NCBI RefSeq assembly: GCF_018688355.1
Contig: NZ_CP061317.1
Span: 540,370-604,369 of the forward strand
DNA from: Polynucleobacter sp. AP-Elch-400A-B2
Lineage (GTDB): Bacteria; Pseudomonadota; Gammaproteobacteria; Burkholderiales; Burkholderiaceae
Direction of reading: 5' to 3'
Length of the DNA stretch: 64,000 nt
Under the pieces are notes generated by a model. It was not told the DNA's origin. It searched no databases and saw only the letters and a list, made by a program, of their open reading frames with translations. A program made the translations under genes and the position numbers. Numbering within the stretch: the first letter of the stretch is position 1; each line of letters opens with the position of its first letter. This document shows, one piece after another, positions 48,654 to 57,647 of the stretch.

Positions 48654-48663
48654 GAGGCGTTTT

Positions 48664-49512
48664 ATGGCTTTGCCCCACAACATTCAGATGTCTCACGCTT
48701 CCGTGCCCATGGTGCACGAGGTGCAGGTCATGGATGAGGCAGGGCGCATCAAGACCACCCACATCCCTGGGGAGCGGCCTCTCACCATTTATTTAGACAA
48801 GCGCGAAGTGGTCACCCTGATGACCTTAGGGAGCGCCCCTGAGGCCTTAGTTTTGGGCTATTTGCGTAATCAACGTCTAGTGGAGTCGCCAGACGATATC
48901 GCGAGTATTCAGGTGGATTGGGAAACCGATTCTGCAGCAGTCAAAACTCATCGCAGTACGGTTGACATTGACGCCCTCACCAGCAAGCGCGTTGTAACGA
49001 CGGGCTGTGGCCAAGGCACCATGTTTGGTGGTTTGATTGAGGAGATGGCAGAGATGAGATTGCCGGATGGCCCTCAATTAACCCAAGAGGCCATCGTTGA
49101 TCTGGTTGATAGCATTCGAGTTCATGACACCATCTACAAAAAATCTGGCTCAGTTCATGCTTGTGCTGTATTTGAGCGGGATGGTAATAACAAGGTTCGC
49201 CTCCTCCATTTTATTGAGGATGTTGGGCGTCACAATGCCGTTGACTCGATCTCTGGGCTGATGTGGCTAGCGGACAAGCCAGGCAAAGACCTGATCTTCT
49301 TTACTACTGGACGCCTCACCTCGGAGATGGTTATCAAAGGTGCTCAGATGGGCATCCCCTTTCTCATGACTCGCTCTGGCATGACCTTAATGGGGCTGGA
49401 GCTTGCCCGCAAGACCAATCTCACCTTACTATCCCGTTGTTCTGGGAAGCATTTTGAGATCTTTAATGCCCCTGAGAGGGTAATTTTTACCTCTCCACCT
49501 GCCGCCTCGTAA
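48664..49512 (+). CDS. fdhD: Formate dehydrogenase accessory sulfurtransferase FdhD
   Basis: The frame opens at 48640, but the ATG at 48664 has AAGAGG 7 nt upstream and gives the usual length of about 282. Recognisable segments are GERPLTIYLDKREVVTLMTLG, the conserved loop RVVTTGCGQGTMFGG with one cysteine (E. coli has a CxxC pair here, of which the first is essential, as I recall), HFIEDVGRHNAVDSI and FFTTGRLTSEMVIKGAQMGIP. FdhD passes sulfur from IscS to the Mo-bisPGD cofactor of formate dehydrogenase. No fdh subunits are in the window. It would serve a formate dehydrogenase that removes formate from oxalate breakdown. Confidence 0.93.
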   Translation: MALPHNIQMSHASVPMVHEVQVMDEAGRIKTTHIPGERPLTIYLDKREVVTLMTLGSAPEALVLGYLRNQRLVESPDDIASIQVDWETDSAAVKTHRSTVDIDALTSKRVVTTGCGQGTMFGGLIEEMAEMRLPDGPQLTQEAIVDLVDSIRVHDTIYKKSGSVHACAVFERDGNNKVRLLHFIEDVGRHNAVDSISGLMWLADKPGKDLIFFTTGRLTSEMVIKGAQMGIPFLMTRSGMTLMGLELARKTNLTLLSRCSGKHFEIFNAPERVIFTSPPAAS

Positions 49513-49553
49513 ATTCGTGGGCATCTGGCCCGTGATGGTTTTACAATTCGGCC

Positions 49554-50120
49554 ATGACTATTAAATCTGACCACTGGATCCGCCGCATGGGCGAGCAAGG
49601 CATGATCAGCCCATTTGAACCTGGGCAGGTCCGCCATGATGCCGCCGGGCAAAAAATTGTGAGCTATGGCACTTCAAGCTATGGCTATGACATTCGTTGT
49701 GCTGATGAGTTCAAGATTTTCACGAACATCAACAGCACTATCGTTGATCCTAAGAATTTCGATGAGCAATCGTTTGTCGATTTCAAGGGTCCGGTTTGTA
49801 TCATTCCGCCAAACTCTTTCGCTTTGGCAAGAACGGTTGAGTACTTCAAAATCCCACGCAGCGTCTTAACGGTGTGCGTTGGTAAGAGTACGTATGCGCG
49901 TTGCGGAATTATTGTGAACGTCACCCCATTCGAGCCTGAGTGGGAAGGTTACGTCACACTCGAGTTTTCTAATACGACCCCATTGCCTGCAAAGATTTAT
50001 GCTGGCGAAGGATGCGCACAAGTTCTGTTCTTTGAAAGCGATGAAGTATGTGGCACATCGTACAAAGATCGTGGTGGAAAGTATCAAGGCCAAGTCGGCG
50101 TTACTCTGCCGAAGACTTAA
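49554..50120 (+). CDS. dcd: dCTP deaminase
   Basis: This 188-residue protein starts [21 protein letters not shown] and contains [12 protein letters not shown], the catalytic-loop glutamate in [15 protein letters not shown] and the C-terminal [17 protein letters not shown], all typical of trimeric Dcd. It makes dUTP from dCTP for thymidylate synthesis. It lies 41 nt after fdhD and 48 nt before the decarboxylase on the same strand. Confidence 0.96.
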   Translation: MTIKSDHWIRRMGEQGMISPFEPGQVRHDAAGQKIVSYGTSSYGYDIRCADEFKIFTNINSTIVDPKNFDEQSFVDFKGPVCIIPPNSFALARTVEYFKIPRSVLTVCVGKSTYARCGIIVNVTPFEPEWEGYVTLEFSNTTPLPAKIYAGEGCAQVLFFESDEVCGTSYKDRGGKYQGQVGVTLPKT

Positions 50121-50140
50121 TCTGCTTAATCTGCTTAATC
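50117..50140 (+). repeat. Tandem 9-bp repeat between dcd and the decarboxylase gene
   Basis: TTAATCTGC is repeated twice with a partial third copy (TTAATC), starting at the dcd stop codon. A weak hairpin TCGCC/GGCGA follows. It may be slippage-prone; no function is evident. Confidence 0.7.
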
Positions 50141-50168
50141 GCCGCATTGGCGACTTTAAAGGGTACAC

Positions 50169-52436
50169 ATGAAATTTCGTTTTCCAATCATCATTATTGA
50201 TGAGGACTTTCGCTCTGAAAACATTTCAGGTTCGGGTATTCGCGACTTAGCGGAAGCGATTGAAAACGAGGGTATGGAAGTGATTGGCTTAACTAGCTAT
50301 GGTGACCTCACATCCTTTGCCCAACAAGCCTCCCGCGCTTCTAGTTTTATTGTATCGATTGATGATGAGGAGTTTGTTTCTGACTCCGAAGATCATGACT
50401 TGCCTGCACTAAATAATTTACGTGCTTTTATTACTGAAGTACGTAAACGCAATGAAGATATTCCCATCTTCTTGTATGGCGAGACTCGCACTTCACGCCA
50501 TATGCCCAATGACATCTTGCGCGAGTTGCACGGCTTTATTCATATGAATGAAGATACGCCAGAGTTTGTAGCGCGCCACATTATTCGTGAGGCAAAGGTC
50601 TATCTAGATTCATTAGCCCCCCCATTCTTCCGTGCCTTAACTAATTACGCCTCTGAAGGCTCTTACTCGTGGCATTGCCCTGGGCACTCTGGTGGTGTAG
50701 CTTTCTTGAAGAGCCCGGTAGGGCGTATGTTCCATCAATTCTTTGGTGAAAATATGCTGCGCGCTGACGTCTGCAACGCAGTAGAAGAATTAGGTCAGCT
50801 GTTAGATCACACTGGCCCCGTCTTACAAAGCGAGCGCAACGCTGCACGTATTTTCAACGCTGATCATTTATTCTTTGTGACAAACGGTACATCGACATCC
50901 AACAAAATTGTTTGGCACTCTACCGTTGCCCCTGGTGATGTAGTGCTGGTAGACCGTAACTGCCACAAGTCTGTGATTCATTCGATCACGATGATGGGTG
51001 CGATTCCGATCTTCTTGATGCCAACGCGTAATCACCTCGGCATTATTGGCCCGATTCCTAAAGAAGAGTTTGAGTGGAAAAACATCAAGAAGAAAATTGA
51101 TGCCAACCCCTTCATTAAGGATAAGAACGTCGTGCCACGTGTCATGACCCTCACGCAAAGTACTTATGACGGCATCGTCTACAACGTCGAGATGATTAAA
51201 GACATGCTCGATGGCAAAGTCGATTCATTGCATTTCGATGAAGCTTGGTTGCCGCATGCTGCATTTCATCCTTTCTACAAAGACATGCATGCTATCGGTA
51301 ACGATCGCAAGCGTACTAAGAAGAGTTTGATGTTTGCCACCCAGTCGACTCATAAGTTGCTGGCCGGTCTCTCACAAGCTTCACAGGTATTGGTGCAGGA
51401 CGCAGAAGATACGAAGCTTGATCGCGACTGTTTCAATGAAGCTTATTTGATGCATACCTCTACTAGCCCCCAGTACGCCATCATCGCCTCTTGCGATGTG
51501 TCTGCTGCCATGATGGAATCGCCTGGCGGTACTACGCTCGTTGAGGAATCTATCGCTGAGGCAATGGACTTCCGCCGCGCTATGCGTGAAGTGGATGATA
51601 AGTTTGGTGCTGACTGGTGGTTCAAGGTTTGGGGTCCAGATCATTTAGCTGAAGAGGGTATTGGCGAACGTTCAGATTGGATTCTGGAGCCTAATGCCAG
51701 TTGGCATGACTTTGGTAAGGTGGCCAAAGACTTCAATATGCTTGATCCCATCAAGGCGACTGTAGTGACGCCTGGTTTAGATGTTGAAGGTAACTTCGGT
51801 TCCATGGGTATTCCGGCAAGTATTGTGACCAAGTACTTGGCTGAGCACGGCGTGATCGTAGAGAAGTGCGGTTTGTACTCCTTCTTCATCATGTTCACCA
51901 TCGGTATCACCAAGGGTCGCTGGAATACTCTGGTAACCGAGCTACAGCAATTTAAAGACCACTTTGATAAGAACGCTCCATTATGGAAAGTATTGCCAGA
52001 GTTCGTCGCCAAACACCCTCGCTATGAGCGCGTAGGCCTCAAAGATATTTGCCAGCAGATTCATGAGTTCTATAAGGGTCGTAATGTAGCCCGTATGACT
52101 ACAGAGATGTATACCTCCGATATGGTGCCAGCGATGATGCCTTCAGAGGCTTGGGCAAAGATGGCGCACAAAAAAGTGGATCGTGTTCCTTTGGATCAAC
52201 TTGAAGATCGCATTACTGCCATGTTGGTAACGCCATATCCTCCAGGTATTCCACTCCTGATCCCGGGTGAACGTTTTAACAAACGCATCATTGATTATCT
52301 CTACTTTGCCCGTGACTTCAATGCGCAATTCCCAGGCTTTGAAACTGATATCCATGGATTGGTAAAGGGTGATATCAATGGAAGTAGCGAGTACTATGTT
52401 GATTGCGTAAGGCAGGAGCCAGATATCACTTTGTAA
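50169..52436 (+). CDS. Orn/Lys/Arg decarboxylase, PLP fold type I
   Basis: This 755-residue protein has the full biodegradative layout: an N-terminal wing domain (receiver-like, residues 1-130), the PLP domain with SWHCPGHSGGVAFLKSPVG near 170 and FVTNGTSTSNKIVW near 237, the Schiff-base lysine in TQSTHKLLAGLSQ near 395, and a C-terminal domain ending PYPPGIPLLIPGERF. These enzymes decarboxylate arginine, lysine or ornithine for acid resistance or polyamine synthesis. Size and overall sequence suggest an arginine or lysine decarboxylase; specificity is not readable. A good terminator follows. No antiporter gene is adjacent, so an acid-resistance pair is not evident. Confidence 0.92.
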   Translation: MKFRFPIIIIDEDFRSENISGSGIRDLAEAIENEGMEVIGLTSYGDLTSFAQQASRASSFIVSIDDEEFVSDSEDHDLPALNNLRAFITEVRKRNEDIPIFLYGETRTSRHMPNDILRELHGFIHMNEDTPEFVARHIIREAKVYLDSLAPPFFRALTNYASEGSYSWHCPGHSGGVAFLKSPVGRMFHQFFGENMLRADVCNAVEELGQLLDHTGPVLQSERNAARIFNADHLFFVTNGTSTSNKIVWHSTVAPGDVVLVDRNCHKSVIHSITMMGAIPIFLMPTRNHLGIIGPIPKEEFEWKNIKKKIDANPFIKDKNVVPRVMTLTQSTYDGIVYNVEMIKDMLDGKVDSLHFDEAWLPHAAFHPFYKDMHAIGNDRKRTKKSLMFATQSTHKLLAGLSQASQVLVQDAEDTKLDRDCFNEAYLMHTSTSPQYAIIASCDVSAAMMESPGGTTLVEESIAEAMDFRRAMREVDDKFGADWWFKVWGPDHLAEEGIGERSDWILEPNASWHDFGKVAKDFNMLDPIKATVVTPGLDVEGNFGSMGIPASIVTKYLAEHGVIVEKCGLYSFFIMFTIGITKGRWNTLVTELQQFKDHFDKNAPLWKVLPEFVAKHPRYERVGLKDICQQIHEFYKGRNVARMTTEMYTSDMVPAMMPSEAWAKMAHKKVDRVPLDQLEDRITAMLVTPYPPGIPLLIPGERFNKRIIDYLYFARDFNAQFPGFETDIHGLVKGDINGSSEYYVDCVRQEPDITL

Positions 52437-52462
52437 TCTAGTTTAAGTAATCAATCCCTCTT

Positions 52463-52491
52463 AATACCCTGCTTTTGCGGGGTATTTTTTT
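52463..52491 (+). terminator. Rho-independent terminator after the decarboxylase
   Basis: ATACCCTGC and GCGGGGTAT form a stem (one G-T pair) with loop TTTT and run into seven Ts. Confidence 0.9.
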
Positions 52492-52519
52492 GCTTGCGTA
52501 TGAAGAGGCTTTTAACTAT

Positions 52520-52543
52520 ACTTGTACAATATATTGAACAAGT
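52520..52543. promoter_or_regulatory. YefM-type operator overlapping the promoter
   Basis: ACTTGTAC and GAACAAGT face each other across AATATATT, a near-perfect 24-bp palindrome with one mismatched pair. It contains the core TGTACA (52523-52528), known for YefM-YoeB operators, and a TATATT that may be the -10. It lies 11 bp before the antitoxin ATG. Confidence 0.75.
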
Positions 52544-52554
52544 AAGGATGAGTC

Positions 52555-52812
52555 ATGAGAGTAATTAATTTTTCTGACGCAAGAAACCAATTTAAACAAG
52601 TAATCGATCAAGTAGTGAGTGATTGCGATGTAGCCATCATCTCTCGTAGGGATGCTGATGATGCTGTGGTGATGTCTTTGAATACCTATAACAGCATGAT
52701 GGAAACACTCCATTTATTAAAATCTCCAGCTAACGTAAAACATTTGGAGAAATCATTGGCGCAATATCGAAAAGGGCAAACCAAAGAAAAGAATCTTGTA
52801 GATGCTGAGTAG
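52555..52812 (+). CDS. yefM: YefM/Phd-family antitoxin
   Basis: This 85-residue protein begins MRVINFSDARNQFKQVIDQVVSD, the Phd/YefM DNA-binding domain, with VAIISRRDADDAVVMSLNTYNSMMETLHLL before a charged C-terminal tail that neutralises the toxin. AAGGATG precedes the ATG. It overlaps the toxin gene by 11 bp (52802-52812), the normal antitoxin-first order, and is preceded by a palindromic operator. Confidence 0.95.
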   Translation: MRVINFSDARNQFKQVIDQVVSDCDVAIISRRDADDAVVMSLNTYNSMMETLHLLKSPANVKHLEKSLAQYRKGQTKEKNLVDAE

Positions 52813-53065
52813 GGTTGTATGGACAAGTGCTTCATGGTCTGATTACGTTTACTGGCAAGGGCAAGATAAAAAAACTTTAAGGCGTATTAATGCGCTTATA
52901 AAAGATGCCATGCGAAATCCTGAGGATGGCATTGGAAAGCCCGAGGAATTAAGGGAAAGTCTATCGGGATTTTGGTCTAGACGAATTGATGATGTTCACC
53001 GTCTTGTCTACGCCATCGAGAAAGATCAGCTTGTGGTTATTGCTTGCCGATATCACTATCAATGA
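52802..53065 (+). CDS. yoeB: YoeB-family mRNA interferase toxin
   Basis: This 87-residue RelE-superfamily toxin is very close to E. coli YoeB in pattern: WTSASWSDYVYWQGQDKKTL, KPEELRESLSGFWSRRI, HRLVYAIEKD and the C-terminal CRYHY. The catalytic Glu (in KPEEL), Arg (SRR) and His (RYHY) are all present, so the toxin looks intact. It cleaves mRNA in the ribosomal A site. Its stop codon lies inside a perfect 17-bp palindrome. It is convergent with the TRAP permease gene. Confidence 0.95.
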   Translation: MLSRVVWTSASWSDYVYWQGQDKKTLRRINALIKDAMRNPEDGIGKPEELRESLSGFWSRRIDDVHRLVYAIEKDQLVVIACRYHYQ

Positions 53066-53070
53066 TAGTG
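53054..53070. repeat. Perfect 8-bp inverted repeat at the yoeB stop codon
   Basis: CACTATCA and TGATAGTG flank a single A; the TGA stop of yoeB is part of the right arm. A hairpin with such a small loop would be strained in RNA. It sits between convergent genes. It could be a protein-binding site or chance. Confidence 0.5.
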
Positions 53071-53082
53071 GATTGAAGATGG

Positions 53083-54615
53083 TTATTTGCCTGGCTTATC
53101 TAACTGAAAGATTACCGGCGCATCTTCATCAGCCTTGCTTGGTAATGAGTTTGGCTTAGCCTCTTCATTTCCTGTGAAATTAAAGTCTTGGCTTGGCACT
53201 ACTGCTACAGGCTTATCTAGTAAGGTGGTGACTAAGGCTGGGAATGCTGCAACCATCACAACCATAATGAGCTGCAGAACAACCCAAGGTAATGCGCCCC
53301 AGTAGATATCGCTACTCTTGACTTCCTTGGGTGCCACACCACGCAGATAGAACAGTGCAAACCCAAATGGGGGGTGCATGAATGAGGTTTGCATATTGAC
53401 ACACAGCATGACACCAAACCACACCAGTGCGGCACTAGCAGCTGCTTGGGGGTTACCGTTCATGGAGGCAAGCAATACTGGTGCAAGTAGTTTGACTGCG
53501 ACTGGTGCAAGCAGCGGCACAACGATGAAAGCGATTTCAAAGAAGTCTAAGAAGAATGCCAAGAAAAAAACAAACAGATTTACAGCAACCAAGAATCCAA
53601 TCCAGCCTCCTGGTAGATCTGAAAATAATGCTTCTACCCAGCGACCGCCATCAACACCTTGAAAGACGACTGAGAAGCAAGTTGAACCAATCAAGATAAA
53701 TACCACCATAGCGGTAATGCGCATGGTGGTTTGATAAGCTTGCTGTATCAAGCCCTTGAGATTGGGAATGCTGGCCCTGCGCATCCAAGCCAAGATGAGT
53801 GCACCCATCGCCCCCATGGCACCAGACTCAGTTGGGGTGGCGATGCCAGTCATGATGGTTCCCAGTACCAAGAAAATTAACGCCGCCGAGGGAATAATTC
53901 CTAATAGGCATTTCTTCCAGAGCGCCCAGCCTTTGAGAGTGAGCTCATTTTCTGGGGCGGCTGGAAGGTAATCAGGTCTAAAGCGAGAAAGGAAAAAGGT
54001 GTAGAGCGCAAAAAGACCAATTTGCAGTAGCGAAGGGCCCCAAGCGCCTAGATACATGCTGCCCACATCGGCGCTGCCGCTTTGAGTCTTTAACTGGTCG
54101 GCCAACACAATCAGCACCAAAGAGGGTGGTACTAGCTGGGTAATAGTCCCAGAGGCTGCTAAAACGCCCGTAGCGTAGCGCATGTTGTATCCATAACGCA
54201 TCATCACCGGCAGGGAAATCATTGCCATAGCGATCACCTGAGCAGCTACGGTGCCGGTAATTGCCCCCAAAATAAATCCCACAATAATTACGGAGTAACC
54301 AAGCCCACCCCGTATACGCCCAAAGAGCTGACCCATGGAGTCCAGCATTTCTTCTGCAAGGCCGCAGCGTTCCAAGATTGCGCCCATGAAGGTGAAGAAT
54401 GGGATTGCTAGAAGTAGATCGTTAGCCAGAACACTGCCAAAGATGCGCTGGGGAATGGCTTGCAAAAACGGCATACCAAAGAAATTCTCAGCAATTGCAA
54501 TGCCGGCAAAAAATAATCCCGCAGCCATTAAAGAAAAAGCCACCGGAAAGCCGATCAGCATAAACACAATGAGTCCACTAAACATCAGCGGTGGCATCCA
54601 TTCAAGTGGAATCAT
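53083..54615 (-). CDS. TRAP transporter large permease (DctM-like)
   Basis: This 510-residue polytopic protein has the DctM opening MFSGLIVFMLIGFPVAFSLMAAGL and repeated glycine-rich segments (GLGYSVIIVGFILGAITGTVAA; GTIMTGIATPTESGAMGAMGAL, in parts). It is longer than the typical 430 residues. It has extra helices and a hydrophilic tail of about 45 residues, as in the large-subunit subgroup often labelled mannitol/chloroaromatic. It is the 12-14 helix part of a sodium-driven TRAP carrier. Its ATG overlaps the small-subunit stop. No DctP binding protein gene is adjacent, so the partner must lie elsewhere. Confidence 0.9.
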   Translation of the reverse strand: MIPLEWMPPLMFSGLIVFMLIGFPVAFSLMAAGLFFAGIAIAENFFGMPFLQAIPQRIFGSVLANDLLLAIPFFTFMGAILERCGLAEEMLDSMGQLFGRIRGGLGYSVIIVGFILGAITGTVAAQVIAMAMISLPVMMRYGYNMRYATGVLAASGTITQLVPPSLVLIVLADQLKTQSGSADVGSMYLGAWGPSLLQIGLFALYTFFLSRFRPDYLPAAPENELTLKGWALWKKCLLGIIPSAALIFLVLGTIMTGIATPTESGAMGAMGALILAWMRRASIPNLKGLIQQAYQTTMRITAMVVFILIGSTCFSVVFQGVDGGRWVEALFSDLPGGWIGFLVAVNLFVFFLAFFLDFFEIAFIVVPLLAPVAVKLLAPVLLASMNGNPQAAASAALVWFGVMLCVNMQTSFMHPPFGFALFYLRGVAPKEVKSSDIYWGALPWVVLQLIMVVMVAAFPALVTTLLDKPVAVVPSQDFNFTGNEEAKPNSLPSKADEDAPVIFQLDKPGK

Positions 54616-55163
54616 TGCATGGGCTTTTCATAATGGAGGTCGACAGCGGGTAATGTTGCTTTACCTTTAAGGGCGCCAATGCGTTTAATGATTTCTGATA
54701 GCCCCTGAAGACTCAGCATGAAGAAACCAAAAGGCACAACAAACTTAATGGGGTAGCGTGATAAACCACCTGCATTAAGTGAATGCTCAGATACTAACCA
54801 GGACGGGTAAAACAATGTAGTCCAAGATAGCCAGGTAAACAAAAGGCAAGCGGGTAATAAAAAAACAATCAAGCCAAAGAGGTCTATATAAAGACGTCCG
54901 CGATCAGAGAGCTGCGAGTAAATTAAATCGACTCGAACATGTTCATTGCGCTTAAGGGTGTATGCGGCCCCCAGCATGACAGCGGCAGCAAACAGATACC
55001 ACTGTAATTCTAGTGGCCAGTTATTGCTGATATCTAGGCTGTAGCGAAGTAGAGCATTAACAGCTGATACTACACAAGACAGCAAAATCATAATGCCAGC
55101 TGCCTTGCCAAGGAATTGATTTAGGCGGTCAATTCCGGTTGAGAGCGTTCCCCAAAAGCCCAT
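54612..55163 (-). CDS. TRAP transporter small permease (DctQ-like)
   Basis: This 183-residue protein has four membrane helices. The motif LEWYLFAAAVMLGAAYTLKRNEHVRVDLIY (in part) is the DctQ signature. It stabilises DctM in the membrane. It overlaps the large permease gene by 4 bp and starts 5 nt after the argH stop, so it may be transcribed with argH. That is odd unless a promoter lies within argH. Confidence 0.9.
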   Translation of the reverse strand: MGFWGTLSTGIDRLNQFLGKAAGIMILLSCVVSAVNALLRYSLDISNNWPLELQWYLFAAAVMLGAAYTLKRNEHVRVDLIYSQLSDRGRLYIDLFGLIVFLLPACLLFTWLSWTTLFYPSWLVSEHSLNAGGLSRYPIKFVVPFGFFMLSLQGLSEIIKRIGALKGKATLPAVDLHYEKPMQ

Positions 55164-55168
55164 GCGGA

Positions 55169-56587
55169 TTAGAGATCTGCACGACCCCGTTTAATTGCGG
55201 CAAGTACCTGTGCTGGAGCAGTACCGCCAGCATGCTGACGAGAATTCACGGAGCCATCCACAGTCAGTAGAGTAAAGACATCATCACCTATAAGCTCCGG
55301 GCGGCTATCTAAGCCACAAGCAAAACGCAATTCAGAGAGTGACAAATCAGTAAGCATGCAGTTACGGCCTACACAGGCCTTCACTGCATGAGCGACTGCT
55401 TCGTGAGCATCACGAAAAGCCAAACCTTTTTTAACTAAGTAATCAGCCAAGTCAGTGGCGGTTGCGAATCCCTCTTCAGCAGCAGCCTTCATCACATCGG
55501 CTTTCACCTGAATATGGGGAACCATATCAGCGAAGATGCGTAAGGTATCTTGTACCGTATCCACCGCATCAAACAAAGGCTCTTTATCTTCTTGGTTATC
55601 CTTGTTGTATGCCAATGGCTGGCTCTTCATTAAGGTTAATAAAGAAATCAAATCACCGTAGACGCGACCAGTTTTGCCACGTGCTAATTCTGGTACGTCC
55701 GGATTCTTTTTCTGCGGCATGATCGAACTACCGGTGCAGAAGCGATCTGGCAAATCAATAAAGCCAAAGCGGGGGCTCAGCCACAGCACTAGTTCTTCAG
55801 ACAGGCGTGACACGTGCATCATTAAGATGGATGCGAAGGCACAGAACTCAATTGCAAAGTCGCGATCCGATACTGCATCAAGAGAGTTATTGCAGATACC
55901 ATCAAAACCTAAAATCTTGGCAACTTGCTCGCGATCAATGGGATAAGTGGTTCCAGCCAAAGCAGCTGCACCGAGCGGTAAACGATTAAAGCGGGCGCGC
56001 AGATCAGCCAAGCGGCTCGCATCGCGACTAAACATTTCGTAATAGGCCATTAAGTGATGACCAAAAGTAATTGGCTGGGCTACTTGTAAATGCGTATGGC
56101 CAGGCATGATCGTGGCAGCATGAGTCTCAGCAAGATTGAGCAAGGCAAGACGGAGGGTTTTGAGGGTGGCTGCGATTTCATCAACGCTGCCACGCAACCA
56201 CAGGCGCAAATCAGTCGCCACCTGGTCATTACGCGAACGACCGGTATGAAGACGCTTTCCAGCATCGCCAACCAATTCGGTCAGGCGAGCCTCGATATTC
56301 AGATGCACATCTTCCAGTGCGAGTTGCCAGTTAAATTCACCAGCTTCGATTTCGGCTTTGATCTGAGCCATACCCTTTTGAATATCCGCCAAATCTTGGG
56401 CGCCGATAATCTTTTGAGTAGCTAACATTTCAGCGTGAGCTAAAGATCCGGCAATATCCACCAATGCAAATCGTTGATCAAAACCAATAGAGGCGGTATA
56501 ACGTTGAACTAGTTCGTCAACAGGTTCGTTAAACCGGGCCGACCAGGCTTGGGCTTTGTTGGAAAGGGAATTTTTTGATGAGCTCAT
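55169..56587 (-). CDS. argH: Argininosuccinate lyase
   Basis: This 472-residue fumarase-superfamily enzyme has [36 protein letters not shown] and the signature [12 protein letters not shown]. It splits argininosuccinate into arginine and fumarate. The frame is open upstream to 56677, but the upstream part reaches into hemC. ATG 56587 ([19 protein letters not shown]) gives the family length. No Shine-Dalgarno sequence is present; TATACT lies 6 nt before the ATG, consistent with a leaderless start. It is divergent from hemC with 43 bp between the starts. Confidence 0.95.
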   Translation of the reverse strand: MSSSKNSLSNKAQAWSARFNEPVDELVQRYTASIGFDQRFALVDIAGSLAHAEMLATQKIIGAQDLADIQKGMAQIKAEIEAGEFNWQLALEDVHLNIEARLTELVGDAGKRLHTGRSRNDQVATDLRLWLRGSVDEIAATLKTLRLALLNLAETHAATIMPGHTHLQVAQPITFGHHLMAYYEMFSRDASRLADLRARFNRLPLGAAALAGTTYPIDREQVAKILGFDGICNNSLDAVSDRDFAIEFCAFASILMMHVSRLSEELVLWLSPRFGFIDLPDRFCTGSSIMPQKKNPDVPELARGKTGRVYGDLISLLTLMKSQPLAYNKDNQEDKEPLFDAVDTVQDTLRIFADMVPHIQVKADVMKAAAEEGFATATDLADYLVKKGLAFRDAHEAVAHAVKACVGRNCMLTDLSLSELRFACGLDSRPELIGDDVFTLLTVDGSVNSRQHAGGTAPAQVLAAIKRGRADL

Positions 56588-56630
56588 AAACGCAGTATAT
56601 TGATGTAAATCTTTAATCATTTTAAATGCT

Positions 56631-57611
56631 ATGTCCCAAACCCCTATTTCTAGCCCTACAACCTCCAACCCTGGCACCCCTGATCGCCTAGTAATCGCCT
56701 CCCGTGAGAGTCGCCTCGCTATGTGGCAGGCGGAACACCTCCGGGATTGCCTTAAAAAGCTCTATCCGGCATGCGATGTACAGATCCTAGGTATGACCAC
56801 CAGAGGTGACCAGATACTGGATAAAGCCCTCTCTAAAGTGGGTGGTAAGGGCTTATTTGTAAAAGAACTCGAAACCGCCCTAGAAGATGGTCGGGCAGAT
56901 TTGGCGGTGCATTCTCTAAAAGACGTTCCTATGGTCATGCCAGAGGGCTTTGATTTGTCCTGTGTGATGGTGCGGGAAGATGCTCATGATGCATTTGTCT
57001 CTAATGAATATGCCAGCCTAGAGGATTTACCAAAAGGTGCGGTAGTGGGCACTTCTAGTTTGCGACGAGAGTCCGTTCTGAGATCCAGATTTCCGCATTT
57101 GGTGATCCAGCCTTTGCGTGGCAATTTAGATACCCGCATGGCTAAGCTCGATCGCGGCGAGTACCAAGCAATTATTTTGGCTGCTGCAGGTCTTAAGCGA
57201 TTGGGTTTAGGAAGTCGTATCCGGGCTTTACTACCCATTGATCCCTATACGCCAGCTGCTGGTCAAGGTGCTCTTGGTATCGAAACCCTGATTAAGTATC
57301 CCAAAATTAAAGAGTGGCTTGCGCCGCTCAATGATTTGCCAACCTTATATGCAGTAACCGCTGAGCGCATGGTGTCGCGTCAGTTAGGCGGTTCTTGTGA
57401 GGTACCTTTAGCTGCATATGCTACTTGGGATAAAGATCATATGAATATCCGCTCCTTTGTTGCTAGCGTAGATGGCACTGCAAGTTGCCTAGCTAGCGCT
57501 CAAGGTGCCGTAAAGAGTCTAGATGATGCAGAAGCTTTAGGTCTATCAGTAGCGCGAGATCTGATTGCTCAAGGTGCTGAGCGTTTATTGCCTAATGGCC
57601 TGCCTAAATAA
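56631..57611 (+). CDS. hemC: Porphobilinogen deaminase (hydroxymethylbilane synthase)
   Basis: This 326-residue enzyme has [31 protein letters not shown] with the catalytic Asp, [15 protein letters not shown] arginines and [12 protein letters not shown] with the cysteine that holds the dipyrromethane cofactor. It polymerises four porphobilinogens to hydroxymethylbilane. About 20 extra, Pro/Ser/Thr-rich residues precede the conserved start. It is followed by hemD after 36 nt. Confidence 0.96.
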   Translation: MSQTPISSPTTSNPGTPDRLVIASRESRLAMWQAEHLRDCLKKLYPACDVQILGMTTRGDQILDKALSKVGGKGLFVKELETALEDGRADLAVHSLKDVPMVMPEGFDLSCVMVREDAHDAFVSNEYASLEDLPKGAVVGTSSLRRESVLRSRFPHLVIQPLRGNLDTRMAKLDRGEYQAIILAAAGLKRLGLGSRIRALLPIDPYTPAAGQGALGIETLIKYPKIKEWLAPLNDLPTLYAVTAERMVSRQLGGSCEVPLAAYATWDKDHMNIRSFVASVDGTASCLASAQGAVKSLDDAEALGLSVARDLIAQGAERLLPNGLPK

Positions 57612-57647
57612 GAATTTATAAGTAAGAGTCCATTAGACAAGCTGCGG

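Noticed and set aside
56588..56677. 30-residue N-terminal extension of ArgH
   Set aside because: It reaches into hemC and is not found in the family; ATG 56587 gives the expected length.
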